The position numbers and the translations under genes are program-made. Positions 10,789-22,217 of a stretch of 64,000 nucleotides of DNA are shown here, piece after piece; position 1 is the first letter of the stretch, and each line of letters opens with the position of its first letter. The stretch is from Botryotinia globosa (Eukaryota; Ascomycota; Leotiomycetes; Helotiales; Sclerotiniaceae). The stretch spans positions 620,001 through 684,000 of the forward strand of contig RCSZ01000018.1 of NCBI GenBank assembly GCA_014898425.1, given 5' to 3'. The notes below the pieces were generated by a model. The model saw nothing but the letters and a program-made list of their open reading frames with translations. It had not been told where the DNA came from and ran no database searches.

Positions 10789-13742
10789 TCTGCTTCGTGT
10801 AGTGGGAATCGATGAAAATATCTAGTAGACTTAATTGACATCCGAAATAGGAAACTGGCGTTATTATACAATTATTCTTCTTCTAGAAGGGAGCAGAAGT
10901 CTGCAACGTGAAAGTTCACTTTCTTTGTGATACTGCTGCCTTTGCTAGGTAAATAATTCCTAGGTCTCACTGCTTAAAACTATGTGTGGTTTATTGTCAC
11001 GTTCAACACATCAGCCAATTCACTCCATGTCGTGAATCTCCATTTCTACAAGACTTGCATGTACTGAAAACTTCTACCAAAATCCTTCGCTCACAGACAA
11101 AGCAGGCTCCAACTGAAATTCTGTCTGCTTTCTTGGAGAAAAAAATATTCTTGGCGTGAATGTGAGGTTAGATTCTTCTTGTTTCTCACAAGAAACTTCG
11201 AAAGACTTTTGTTTTGTGAGGAATCCTTGGAGAAATAAAAATGTTTCTGTTCAATAGACAAGCAAACACCGTGAAGGTACTGGCGTCAAAATTTACACGA
11301 CAAATGGTCATTTTCATTTCATCTTTATTTCGGAACACGACTATTTCTAGATTCCTGGAATACCACTGTTATTTTGATTGTCATCCCTGATTATCTTTGA
11401 CCTTCACTTATATACAGTGAATTATTGACTCAAAGAGGAATCATGTACTTGGCGTTATGTTATGTTCAACTCAGGCCTTGATGTGTGGTTTTTATCTTGT
11501 CTATCTTCTGACGGTAGTTACATCGACAGAATTCACTTTTCAGGCAAAACCTCACAGAATTGGGCCTCCGCGTGACTATATTAACTGAAATTTCGAATGC
11601 TTTAGGCTGAAAATCGTAGATGAGAGTATTCTAGCTGTGAATCATATTTAAATATTGGTATTTTTATCCTCATATAAACGGCGACTATACGGGAATACAT
11701 TTGATCCTGCTCTCTACTTCATATTCGTTTCTCTTTGGTATGTCATCTGGTATTTTCTGAAAGATATTCCGAGTCTTAATTTCCGGCTTTACTACCCTTT
11801 GAATCACTTATGATGACAGAGCAAGAATTTCGAATCGTATGACTTCAATTTGGACATCTAACTTTACTCGCCTCGATGATCAAGCGCTGAAATATGATTA
11901 TCTCGTAATCTTATAATCAATAGATCTACTATTATAAAATATTTTCCAAATGACGAGGAAAGAACGTAGAATGTACAATTGAGGCTCATATATCTACATT
12001 ATTGTTACCCCACTTATTTGATGATGGTAATTCATTATTAGTCAAAAAAATCTGTCTCAAAGAAACCCTCGTCGTATATTGCTGCAAATTTGTAAGTCTT
12101 CGACCTCGCTAGAAACTTTTAAAGCATACCCATTATATCTATTAGGCGATAGTGATCTAAAAAACCAGATACCTTTCCAAGAAATTGTTCAAATAGCGTG
12201 ACATCTATTGACATTTACACATTGGATGGTATAATGTCATCTAATTAAGGGGACTATTTTCACGTTGAAGAAGAGATAAAAGTAAGCTAAACGCATGCGA
12301 ATCGCAATTATTTAAGCGACTCTCGATTGACATTTCTACCACTGTTTAATTAAGCATATGAAATCTATCTCAATACCAATCATATATCCTCTGGTATTCT
12401 ATAGTATATAGTCAAAAAGACTTATCTTTCTTTTAATTAAGTACATTTTAGTTAGTCTAATTAGCTCGAGGCTAAAACCCTGAAATTCTAAAGTAATCGA
12501 GGTGTACAGAACAACTAGTAAATTTCATGACTGATTTACATCTCTCGTTGTTTGTTTTGATATTAAACAATTGAATTTTTCTTCTACAAGAAAATAAACT
12601 TATTACTACCCGTCAGCGTGAAAGTTTACTCTAAATTGACGAATTATAATGCTATTTCGTAAAGATTGAACGATAGTAGTTCGATAAACAAGTCAGTAGC
12701 GAACAATAAAGAAATTTGTTTTATGTTCGTTGGGTTGCATAATAGTATCTATCATTATCTAAAGACTTGATAAGACTCATTGAAAGTATTAGACGATAAT
12801 GCTCTAATGCAACCCTAGACAATAAACATTAAGCGAATTATATCTCATATCGTGAAAGTGTCACAACGTCATCTATAAGCGTCGATTTTCATTATAGACA
12901 TCAGACTCATTTGAAATGAGTACATCAGACGTTAGTAACGATAACTTGGGTTTAAGTGGGAATATTCAAAAGACTCTCGTCCCATATTTCCGATGGATGA
13001 AAGATGTCAAAATAATCGATGAAAGTTCAGTTGAAGGCCTGTAAATATGGGCCTTATAGTCAAAAATATAGCATGTAGCCCTAAGATTATAGGCTTCAGG
13101 CTCTATACTCACAGGCTAGTACACTGTAATTGTGGGCCATTTCGATAAAATTCCCCGCAAAATTATCTTCATTCTGATGAAATATGCAGGTCATTCGTCG
13201 TAAAACGACAAGAGCCCAAGTTCAGCCTTTAAATTTATCAGTTTACCTGTATTTAGTGTGTATTTCGAGTCATTTTGAGACTGATTTCTCCAAGTTCGAT
13301 ACTTTTATATTCATTTAACGAGTACTTTAAGGTGAAATTGTAGTTAATTCCTTCAAGTCAACTGATTTTGCCTGGAATTCGACCTATTTTGGCCTACTTT
13401 GATACTAAGTAATGTCTAAATTCCAGATAAATGAGCATTTCACGGCAAGAATTGGTTAGATTAGATCATTGTATAGATAATTCTATATAAACTCAACTCC
13501 ATTTCTTACACATTATTACCATAATCTGGTTCTATAGATTATCTGCAAATAATAGCTTATCGTCTACTTTAAATGCATCAGAGTACTAGTTTGTAATGTC
13601 CAAAAAGGGTTTAATTAGTGCTAGGCAATCTATTATCTAATCTGTCTATCTCTCTTCCAATGAGGGTATCTCTAAAGAATCCAAACGTACCAAAATCCCC
13701 ACCCCCCCCCCCCCCAATTATCCCCATTTGCTTGAAATGTGT
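10789..13742. other. 2.95-kb stretch without ORFs of 60 codons or more
   Basis: No ORF of 60 codons or more exists on either strand between the orphan gene and the BTB gene, although other intergenic stretches in this window have several. The sequence is moderately AT-rich, not simple-repeat, and shows no terminal inverted repeats that I could find. The run of C at 13702-13715 lies at its end. It may be a decayed mobile element or a regulatory/non-coding region. Confidence 0.55.
13697..13715. repeat. Poly-C tract
   Basis: Fourteen consecutive C residues (13702-13715) preceded by CCCCA, just past the stop codon side of the BTB gene. On the transcript strand this is a G-run in the 3' untranslated region. 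Confidence 0.85.
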
Positions 13743-15012
13743 TTAGAACTTCAAAGCATTTCTTCTGACCTCCCACAAACTAACCCATACGTCATCAGCA
13801 AGAGGTGCAACGGTGTTAGGGTTAGCCTTTAGATGGCTTCCACCCTTAACCTCCACCAAGAACGACTCCATAGCCTTCTCAGATAAGCCGTAATGACGTA
13901 GCTTCGCATCAGCTCCAGCTACCTTGACGATATCAAAGATATCGACAAGCATGTCAGGATGGAAGTCCTTACCCTTATCTTCAGACTGAGGATTTAGTCG
14001 ACGAAGTGTAGTATACGCAAGGTATTTGCGAATTGGAGAGTCCTTTGGTGTCTTATCGTAGACGGCACGGGAGATATCTGCTGGAACTCCTTGTAGCGGA
14101 GTGAAGAAACGAAGAAGCTCAATAGCCTGGATAGCGGCATTTTGTAGCTCCGGCATCAAGACCTTGTCGGCAAGGAACCAGAGATCAATAAGCTTAGTGG
14201 TGTGCTCGAATGCAGTTTTTTGAGACTTGCTGATATATTTGTCAAGGTCTCTACCCTGAAGTGTGCTTAGACCAATACCGACGGGAAGATTCTTGCGGTC
14301 ATCTAGCTCAAAGGCGGCAAGAGTGTTGAGCTGCTTCTTGTATACCCAGTCGATCAGCATAGCAAATATCTCTCGATTAGACTCAGCGAAGTGGAGAGTT
14401 TGCGTGGCAGATTCGGCAAAACCAGAGTTGAAGACAGCGTCGAAGTATGGTGAGAGGTGTGTGAAGAAGGACTTGTGGAGGTTAAAAGGAGGACCGTCTA
14501 TTGAACCGTCATCTCCCTTGACATAGATAGTTACCATGTCCATTGCTGCGTCTCTGTTTAACAGGAATTAGCATCGATGTTATAAATGGGATGGGTAAAT
14601 ATAGTGGAGAAAACAGTGATGCTTACTCCCAAGTAGGACCTTGACCACGGTTAGTCGCATCAAGATCTAGACGGCTTAATCCCCGCACAGCTTCATTGGT
14701 ATTGGCCGCGTTAGCAGAAACCGTACCAATAGCAGGATAGGCGGTTGTACCGCTAGCTACCCCGATCAAGCTGGAAGAGGTAGCCCTATGTTCATAGAGA
14801 GTTCCTCTGTAAGCAGGAGGTGAGTGTGATGTGGAAAAGTTGCCCGCGAGGTAATCTCGAACAACGAGGTTATATGAGCGATAAGGCCCAATTACAGAGT
14901 TTCGGTCGAAGTTAGCACCATGCTGACCACGACTTGGACTGGTAGAGAAGGCGCCAGCCGGGACAGCAGCAGCGTGCTGGCCCCATTGCCAGTTATTGAC
15001 GTTGTTGTTCAT
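13743..15012 (-). CDS. BTB/POZ domain protein
   Basis: 398-aa protein of two exons, 15012-14627 and 14553-13743, joined across a 73-bp intron (donor GTAAGC, acceptor AACAG) that keeps ACT TGG GA|A GAC in frame. The N-terminal about 130 residues are Ser/Asn/Gly-rich and probably disordered. The BTB fold starts near residue 133 (MVTIYVKGDDG), with the typical FNLHKSFFTHLSPYFDAVFNSGFAES and a later LIDWVYKKQL. The C-terminal half is helical. In fungi, single BTB proteins of this type are of unknown function, possibly dimerising adaptors for CUL3 ligases. The start at 15012 is the first ATG; the same frame continues upstream only through a GTG. Upstream sequence has three strong intron signatures, so the leader is probably spliced. 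Confidence 0.9.
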
Positions 15013-15111
15013 ATTTGAGAAAATATTTGTATAGAGGTGTGAATGTGAGGAAGTTGTTGTACGACGGGGAGTTTCGGTTACCGAGAGGTTGCAATGACGC
15101 AGCACGTCTTT

Positions 15112-15495
15112 CTAAAGCGAGGTTAGTCAAATTAACTGGGACTAATTGATGAACAAGAGGCACTTACAGGATACTTGAAGGATCTTATGAGTTTGTAGGA
15201 GGTGATCTAGCGCTTGCGTCGTAGTAAATTGAGAAGAAATTTCTTCAAACCGATCTGGAGGAGGAAGATATGAGTTAGCGACGCCAGCGAGGTGCAAGGT
15301 TAACAAGGATTTGAACTGGAAGAGACATACCAATAGACGGCAGACAAGGCACAAGTGAGTGTTGGAGTGCTGCTTGGCCGATTGATCGACGTGGTTGCCA
15401 GAGAAGCGTGTGATTTCAGTCTGAAAGAAGACAAGATGACTTCCAGACGCCGATGATATGGTGAAAGGGGCGTCAAAGATGATTCCTGTGCTTAC
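15112..15495 (-). other. Probable spliced 5' leader of the BTB gene
   Basis: Reading the minus strand toward the BTB start, three intron-like units follow each other: 15495-15421 (GTAAGC..TTTCAG), 15330-15255 (GTATGT..CTCCAG, branch GCTAAC) and 15167-15112 (GTAAGT..CTTTAG, branch GACTAAC). Each has a good donor, and the last two have a good branch site. The exons between them carry stops in the frame of the BTB protein, so they are most likely untranslated, although one frame across exons 2-3 is open for about 57 codons without an ATG. Confidence 0.5.
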
Positions 15496-15499
15496 CAAA

Positions 15500-17730
15500 C
15501 AAACAAGAGCCGAATACTATACACTAGGATCAAAATATGTTGCGATTCAGGAAAGAAGGTTGTAATGGCTTGGAAGTTTGAAGTGATGACTGCTTTTCGA
15601 ATCGTGTCGCAGCAAGGAATAAGATCTAGAAACACAAAAACGACCTCTATTTTCAGCTACTGAGAACGATTGATATTTCAAATCTTAATAGGGCGCTCTA
15701 GAGGTTGACGTTTTGGTGTTAAAGAAAGTGTTGATCAAATTATCTCACAAAGTTGTGATACAAAAGAGATGTATAAAGCTTGGAGGAAAAGGAAAATCTA
15801 TCAAAGGTCGAAAATTTAAATAGCTTGACGAACTGGCATATATAGAAGGCTGTGCACCTGGTGAATTCTTGAACAAATTTTAATGAGCAGCGGAGATTTT
15901 AAAATATTCGATCCGAGTTGCATTGACTCCTATACATCTCTCATCTGATCTCTCATCCTGTGGCATGTCTCGAGGCTGATAAAGTTGTTCTTTAGTAGAT
16001 GGTTGTTGCATTTTTGCAACGAAAACATGACAGTAAGTCGAGTTCAATCAAAGATCCACAATGCTTCCCTTTGCTGACTACTAGAATGCATCAAGTAGGC
16101 AACAAGCGAAGTTCCTCCTCTATAACCCCTTTTCAGCGGATCTCCAAAAACTTCCCCTGTGGTACTACTGTTTGCTTTCGACGACCGGCTGTGACATTTT
16201 CGGATCTTCGATATCAATTGAAATCATCACTACTTGATTGCCCATTGCGATAGCAGCGATTGAAGAGCTGAGAGGCCATCTGCGAGGCTTGCTATCATCA
16301 TTCATGAATTGATAACCCTGAGCAGTCAATTTATGGAGCTGGTTAAAATGGGTCGATGCAGCAGGTTTCTACGATATTCCAGAGCATCACTTGCGAGACT
16401 TCGAAGTCCAATAACCTGGATATAACCTGCAAATATCCAAAGATCTATCGGACAATCAACGGTCATCCTCAAGCTCTTTCGCAGTCTACTATACTTGGAT
16501 TAACAGAACCAGGTTCCCTCGACCAAAGGATCATGCTCAGTCCCGCATGTATGACGAAGCTTGTATATATAATATAAATCCATCCTACGAATTTGCCGAA
16601 GTATATCTTCGCGGTATGGTGGAGCTCGAATGAACGGCATGAAAAGGGTCTTTCAGACGTCTCATTTTCATCACTTTTATCCAAGCTATCGATTTTCACA
16701 AACTCTTGGTGTGGATGTCTATATTCGTGTCAGCATTTCCTGCTTCATTATTTGGAATTTCATCATTCTGTCTTACCGCACAGTGAGAGCAGTTCATCTG
16801 TCTTTAAATAGTGGAAAATCGAGTAACACTATTTGAGAAAACAAATGATCATCTCCACTCTTTTTCTGTGATGTAAGAGCTGACCGTCTTTTTCAATTCC
16901 CAGCTAGTCCTCGAAACCTTTAACCTTTGCCTTTGAGTACAGTCGAGCAGAACCGATTTAAATCCAGAACTACCACAAGGAGAAGAACAAGACCTCCGTA
17001 CCACAATGCTGGTTTTTGTGAGTAAGAAGCGATCACCCTGATTTTTCGACTAATGGGGGTACACAATGGTGAGTAGAACCCCCTCTAAAGCTACGTGATA
17101 AACATTGCCCCCTGCATTCGATATCCCTTTTCAAGAGTATATATATTCCGTCCAAGAAGATTGCTTCTTTGACGCAGCTTTGAGTAGTCATCAATCATCA
17201 TGACTGGAATCAAAATCTCGGGATGTTTCTATGATCATGTAAAATATACTTTTCGACTCATCGTACAAAAGAGTAACAATCTTAGTCATTTATCGTTCAA
17301 CACAATGCAAACACCTCTTGCCTATGATTATCACATCGTTCATAAGGTTGAGAAAATGAACTCTTTACATATGGCAATCCATCGCCTATTACGGCAAACC
17401 TTTTTATGTCCCCTTTGGTAGGCTTAAATCAGATCGAAAATTCTAGATCTTTCGGTTAGAATTTTGAATATTTCTTGGTCACTTTTCACATGAACTCACT
17501 TTACCCGAGAATTGAGGAGAACAAATATCGATGTGGGATCAATATTGTGATTTGTTTGGCTGTATTATGTTGCTCAAAATATCTGTATAATCTATACCGT
17601 TCCGTGATAGATGGGACAGACCGACTTTACTATTAGAAAACAAACCTTCTTACCATAAACGCCTGGAAAAAAAATGCTTCTCTCATCCTACTCTCATTCT
17701 TGCCTCGAGCAGTCATTTGTTTGATTTCTT
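15500..17730. other. Intergenic region, no gene recognised
   Basis: About 2.2 kb with only short overlapping open frames on both strands, none with a domain, signal peptide, or matching splice sites. The part before 15900 should hold the BTB promoter. I see no tRNA, inverted repeat, or tandem repeat. Confidence 0.4.
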
Positions 17731-17733
17731 AGT

Positions 17734-18501
17734 TCAGAATTGTTTGGTTTGTCTTTGGTTGCATTGGATGCAGCAGTTTTGAGTTTTTGGGGTTTGTCTT
17801 TCTTCGAGTTGCTTGTAGCCGTTATGTTTTTTGGAATTCAGTCTGCGCGGATCTAATTTGTGTAAAGATTTATCTAAAGTTGGTGTAGCTGCTTTGAATT
17901 TTTCTTGACCGGGTCTAGCTGGTTTCAATGGAGCTGCTTTGGGTTTATCTGAGCTATGTTTGATTAATGGGGTTGTATCTGACGTGGATTCATCTGCTTC
18001 TGATGGGGCTGCCTTGGATCTACCTGATCTATGTGTAACAAATTTGGGTTTGACTGGTACGGATATACTTGCTTTGGGCGTAGCTGAATTGGATCTATCT
18101 CGTGTGAGTTTCCTTGAGTTTGATATAGCCGAGCTGGGTGTGGTCGAATTGGATCTACCTCGTGTGAGTTCTGGTGTAGATTTCTTGGGTGTTTCTGTCT
18201 TGGTTGTAGCTGGTTTGGATGTAGTTGGTTTAGGTTTATATGCTAATTCCCTTCGCCCAGATCTGTCGGATTTGTCTTTACCTATGAGCCATATATCTGC
18301 CTTGAATAGTTCCCACTCGAATGATCCAGATTGAAAGCCTGGGGCTGGAGTCTAGACGCCTTGTTTGGCTTCGCGCCCGGTTACATAAATGGCACCTCTT
18401 CCGATCTCAAAAGTGTTTCTGGAAGCCCGTTCATACTCAGACTCAAATAACTGTTTCGAATGGTCTCTGATTATCTTTGTAGTAAGAGTTGAGATTATTG
18501 C
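17734..18501 (-). pseudogene. Broken gene for a Lys/Ser/Thr/Pro-rich protein
   Basis: On the minus strand one frame stays open for 205 residues from 18351 to the stop at 17734, with no ATG near its start. It begins TPAPGFQSGSFEWELFKADI and then becomes a low-complexity KPKPTTSKPATTKTETPKKS-type tail. Directly upstream, in the same frame, 49 more codons (18501-18355) read as protein (FESEYERASRNTFEIG; GAIYVTGREAKQG) but are cut by one TAG at 18354-18352. No good intron removes that stop: a GTAACC..CTAG unit would be only about 34 nt. I infer a gene interrupted by a nonsense change, possibly CAG to TAG, or a missing upstream exon. No known family recognised. The opposite strand also has a long open frame, which I regard as the shadow. 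Confidence 0.5.
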
Positions 18502-18722
18502 TCATTGTATATATAACGCTTTTCCAATTAAAATATAAAGATTTGAATAAAATATTTAATATAATAATTTATATAGAAAACCCTCATTTTATTACATTTT
18601 TTATAGAGATGCAATGAGCAATAGCCCCAACTCTTATATTCCAATAAGATTTCGTGTCTTGATCTACCTGTCTTGAGCATAGTCGCATGTCAGTCTGAAC
18701 CGCGAGCATCATAATGCCTGAA

Positions 18723-19191
18723 TTATTGCACAGTGTGTCTTCCAACATAAAAATGATCAGGAAGTGTAGCTCCTTTTGAGATGTGCCAAAATCCACCCCG
18801 CTGGCCAAAAGTTTCGGCAAAGGGATTGATATATAGGGCGACATTGAACTCGACCTCTCTCTTCTTACCGTCAACCTCAACGTTAAGCTTGAGATAACTT
18901 CCGGTAGCTCCTACATTTATTGGATGAAATTTTATCTCTTCATTATAATTCCTGATAGCCTCTTTCTTTTGAATCAAAATATTTTTGACTTGGGAACAAC
19001 AATTTGTTAAACAATTCTCAAGTCCATATGTCTGGCTACTGACTTTTGGTGGACCCTCATGCTTGAAAACAAGTGCGGTAGCGAAGTAGCCGGCCTTCGT
19101 CGTAGCAGATATAAAGGGTTCCCAAATTGCGTTGAATTCGAGTTTGTCATCAGTTTCAATCAATATTAAATATACTTTGGAGGTTGAAATT
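18723..19191 (-). CDS. Hypothetical protein, incomplete model
   Basis: An open frame ends at 18723 and reads as protein for about 155 codons (KVYLILIETDDKLEF; AIWEPFISATTKAGYFATAL; VEFNVALYINPF; GGFWHISKGATLPDHF). It has no ATG start. A candidate acceptor (TTACTAAG) at 19192 suggests an upstream exon, perhaps in 19204-19430, where a frame containing IWIEDISHITKEM is open, but I could not join them convincingly. No family is recognised. The same-strand broken gene at 17734-18501 follows, and a MITE lies immediately upstream. It could be a real small gene, or another relic. Confidence 0.35.
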
Positions 19192-19466
19192 CTTAGTAAT
19201 TAATTAGTAATTGAGGAAAATAAAGATTCCGAATTTGGTGTGACGAGGTGATTGCAAGCTTCCGTGACGCAAATATGGTCGATGATGGAATGATGAATGG
19301 ATGAAATGAAAAGAAATGTCGCCACAATCAGATATCCTCATTTCTTTTGTAATGTGAGATATATCTTCTATCCAAATTTTAGCTCGTGAAAAATACACCC
19401 TGGGTATCCTTGAGGTCTCGAAAAATAAGAGTCAGATCCTCAAATGCCCGTCAGCCCGAATGGGTA

Positions 19467-19845
19467 CAGATGAACCTGGCTATAATACGGGCACATGCCA
19501 TACAGACATCCATTCCCTTTATACAGACATTTTTTTCAACCTCCCAAAAATTTATATAATGAAATTGACTTGAATGGGCATTCCTTTATAGAAGAGCATA
19601 TGATCCTAATTTTCCTAATGCTCTTATAAAATTAATAGCAGTGGCTTGAATTTTGACTAATTATATAATAAATCTATAGATTCATATGATAAATTCAATG
19701 AAATTAGAAAGACTAATTGTATAAAACGAGGCTAAGTATATCAAACAAAGCTAAATAATAAGACTGAATTTATCTATACAGGAAATCCCTTTATATGGGC
19801 ATTTAGACCTTGAAATTTTTAGGTCCTTATAGCCAGGTTCATCTG
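19467..19845. mobile_element. MITE with 19-bp terminal inverted repeats, TA target duplication
   Basis: The left end at 19467 reads CAGATGAACCTGGCTATAA; the right end at 19845 is its perfect reverse complement over 19 bp. Both ends are bordered by TA (19465-19466 and 19846-19847), the target duplication of the Tc1/mariner superfamily, and the terminal CAG fits that group. The element is 379 bp, AT-rich inside, and has no ORF of note, so it is non-autonomous. Subterminal words such as CCTTTATA and GGGCATT recur near both ends, in opposite or partly opposite orientation. The family is not one I can name. Confidence 0.78.
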
Positions 19846-19847
19846 TA

Positions 19848-20448
19848 CTAGGCACCCCAGATTAGCGAAAGTCGGTTGGGTGAAAGACTGTAAACAATGT
19901 TAATCTAGCGCCATCATTTTAACCCTTCCAATATCAAGCGATTTTCTATGACCATATTGTTGAAAATGTTCGAGGCTCCTAGAATGGGAAAAGGAATGGT
20001 TATGAATTGAAATCAGAACACCCTTTCGGGATATTTTGAAGTCACAAAATGTATCCGTCTCGATTCTCACATATCACAGAGCTCAACGTTCCTTCCCTTT
20101 CTAGCAATTCAAATTGTCAAACAGCAGGGAGATCACGATGAGCTCTCTTACCATTCCCACAGATTCATCTCTTTTCTCCTTATTTCTTTCCTTCCTAAGT
20201 GATTGGAGCCATCTTCATCGTCATCCAGACCTTGCGATCTTAGTGTCGATTGCTTGCAACATCTTCGTCTGGTTCTGACTATCGTCACATAGCCATGTCG
20301 TACGATTCTTCAATGTCGATTAACACATTCCGTACTTTGAGGAAACCGCTATGCAGCGCATCTGATAAGTTCTTCGCAAGGTGCTTTCCACGTTCATGAG
20401 TACTGAGCATGTCGATATGGATTCTTTACCCAGGACTTGTATCTATAA
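19848..20448. other. Intergenic region before the GPCR gene
   Basis: About 600 bp between the MITE and the GPCR leader. No coding exon or RNA gene is recognised. Confidence 0.4.
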
Positions 20449-20655
20449 TTGCATTTTCAGCTCCCAGATTGTTCAACAATATATAAACATTTCTTACCTA
20501 TGAATCCCCCAAACCCTCTTCTTCTCCTTTCCATAGATTGCAAATTCGCTCTATACCTAAGCATCACCATTCTCGTCCTCCGCTATTGTTACTTCATCTA
20601 CACAACTTATCAATTCGCTACCGAACCTGCACCTCCCCCATTGAAAAATACATAA
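20449..20655 (+). other. Upstream ORF candidate in the GPCR leader
   Basis: A 68-codon ORF starting with ATG ends (TAA 20653-20655) one base before the GPCR start codon at 20657. It would encode a small protein with one hydrophobic stretch (FALYLSITILVLRYCYF). If transcribed with the GPCR it would act as an upstream ORF and restrain translation; it may also be chance. Confidence 0.3.
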
Positions 20656-20656
20656 A

Positions 20657-21833
20657 ATGAAAGCAGCAGAAAACATCACCAGCCACGAATATGCCAACAT
20701 CGTCACCATAGAACGAACATGTTCTGGAATTTCCCTGCTCGGTTGCTTCTTCATAATCATAACCTTTCTTACCACCACCGCATTTCGTAAACCCATTAAT
20801 CGATTAGTTTTCTATGCGTCCCTGGGTAATGTTTTCACGAATCTCGCTACGCTTATTTCTCGCTCTGCACTTGCGGATCCAGATGGTCGGTTTTGTCAAT
20901 TCCAGGCTTTTCTCATTCAGATGTACTGTGTATCATTTTTCACAACGCAATTACCAGAATTCATGTCTAACGGATAAAAGGTTCCTCCCAGCCGATGCAT
21001 ATTGGACGTTGGCCATGGCATGTAACGTCATGTGTGCATTTTTCTTCCACTTCGATGTGGCAGAGCTCCGCCAATTAGAGAAGTGGTACATACTACTATG
21101 TTATGGACTACCATTCATTCCCGCTTTCGTATTTTTCTTTGTACATACAAAAAGTCGCGGTTACATGTATGGGAGTGCCGTGTCATGGTGCTGGATCAAG
21201 ACCAAATGGGGTTTGTGGAGACTCTGGAGCTTTTACGTACCGGTTTGGTATGTTTATACTTTTTCTACTGTGGACTCTTGGTTAACTATCCGAAGGATCA
21301 CTATATTAATCACAATAATGATCTACACTTTCGCGGGAAAGAAGATCTTCGACAAGCGACGAGAACTCATGAGAGCAAATGAACGTACATCACCTGACAA
21401 CCTACCCAAAGCACGGAGAGAAAAGTCCAAAAGCTCTCAAACCGAACTTCTTCCAACCACCAAGTCCGTCGAAGGAGCCCCCTCCGATAAACCCTCCAGA
21501 CCGGGATTACCCCCAGCTCAACCATCATATACAAGTGTGCATCCCCAAAAACAAGCCAACGCGGCTATGTGGGCCTATGCGAAAGTCTCGCTGCTGTTCT
21601 TCCTTGCTATGATGATCACGTGGATTCCATCAACGGCTAATCGCATCTATTCCATTTTGTACCCGGGCATGGTTAATATGTCGCTTCAGTATATTTCTGT
21701 GTTTGTGTTGCCGCTGCAGGGGTTTTGGAATGCGTCGATCTATATTATTACGAGTATGGATGCTTGTAGGGTTCTTTGGAAGAAATTAGGAGAGCCGGTG
21801 GTGATTTTTAAGGGGGGTGGGGGTGAGGGGTGA
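20657..21833 (+). CDS. Fungal G-protein coupled receptor, cAMP-receptor-like class
   Basis: Seven-helix plasma membrane receptor of 356 aa. Exons 20657-20922, 20981-21247 and 21296-21833. Intron 1 (58 bp) joins IQM to FLPADAYWTL. Intron 2 (48 bp, GTATGT..TAACTATCCGAAG) is a multiple of three without stops, but removing it gives a continuous helix 5 (SFYVPVWITILITIMIYTF), whereas keeping it inserts a polar segment, so I remove it. Helices are visible at CSGISLLGCFFIIITFL, helix 2 near FYASLGNVFTNLATLI, helix 3 at AYWTLAMACNVMCAFFF, helix 4 at WYILLCYGLPFIPAFVFFF, then 5, 6 (VSLLFFLAMMITWIPSTANRI) and 7. The third inner loop is long, basic and Ser/Pro-rich. Resembles Dicty_CAR-type receptors (GprH group) by layout; the ligand is unknown. 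Confidence 0.87.
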
Positions 21834-22217
21834 TGTGTCGTGATTGATTCTGCGGGATGGATGTGGTTGTGAGAAAGCAAAGCAACGCGAAAAGTCTGTA
21901 AAGGACATGCTCCGATCGATGCTGGAGATAATGCCAATCTCGACTTTATTATTGTAGGGTTCTTCGCGGGTGACTGCGTACGGAATTGGAGATCTTTAAG
22001 TATACAATCCGCTGCAAATGCGATGATACATTGCAGCTCTTCTCTAATCCAAAGGCCCTCCAACATTTTGCCCATGTAATTCTATACATGCTATATTGTA
22101 CATCGTCTATTCTGCCGAAATGTGGCATGTATATACAGTTTCCGTTGGGTCCCGAGGGTAAATACTCTTCTGCCGCGATGAGACACATTGGCAGTCAGGC
22201 GGAGGCTCAAATCACAG
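21834..22217. other. Convergent 3' region (GPCR / FAD oxidoreductase)
   Basis: About 380 bp between two converging genes. Short open frames on both strands have no supporting content. Confidence 0.45.

Noticed and set aside
17939..18334. Plus-strand 131-codon ORF starting with ATG
   Set aside because: It is the complement of a longer minus-strand frame whose Lys/Pro/Ser/Thr-rich composition and upstream continuation fit coding sequence better; the plus translation is a Leu/Val/Asp shadow.
20814..20980. Plus ORF reading through GPCR intron 1
   Set aside because: Exon 1 in the other frame carries helices 1-3; the reading through the intron has no membrane-protein pattern before 20981.
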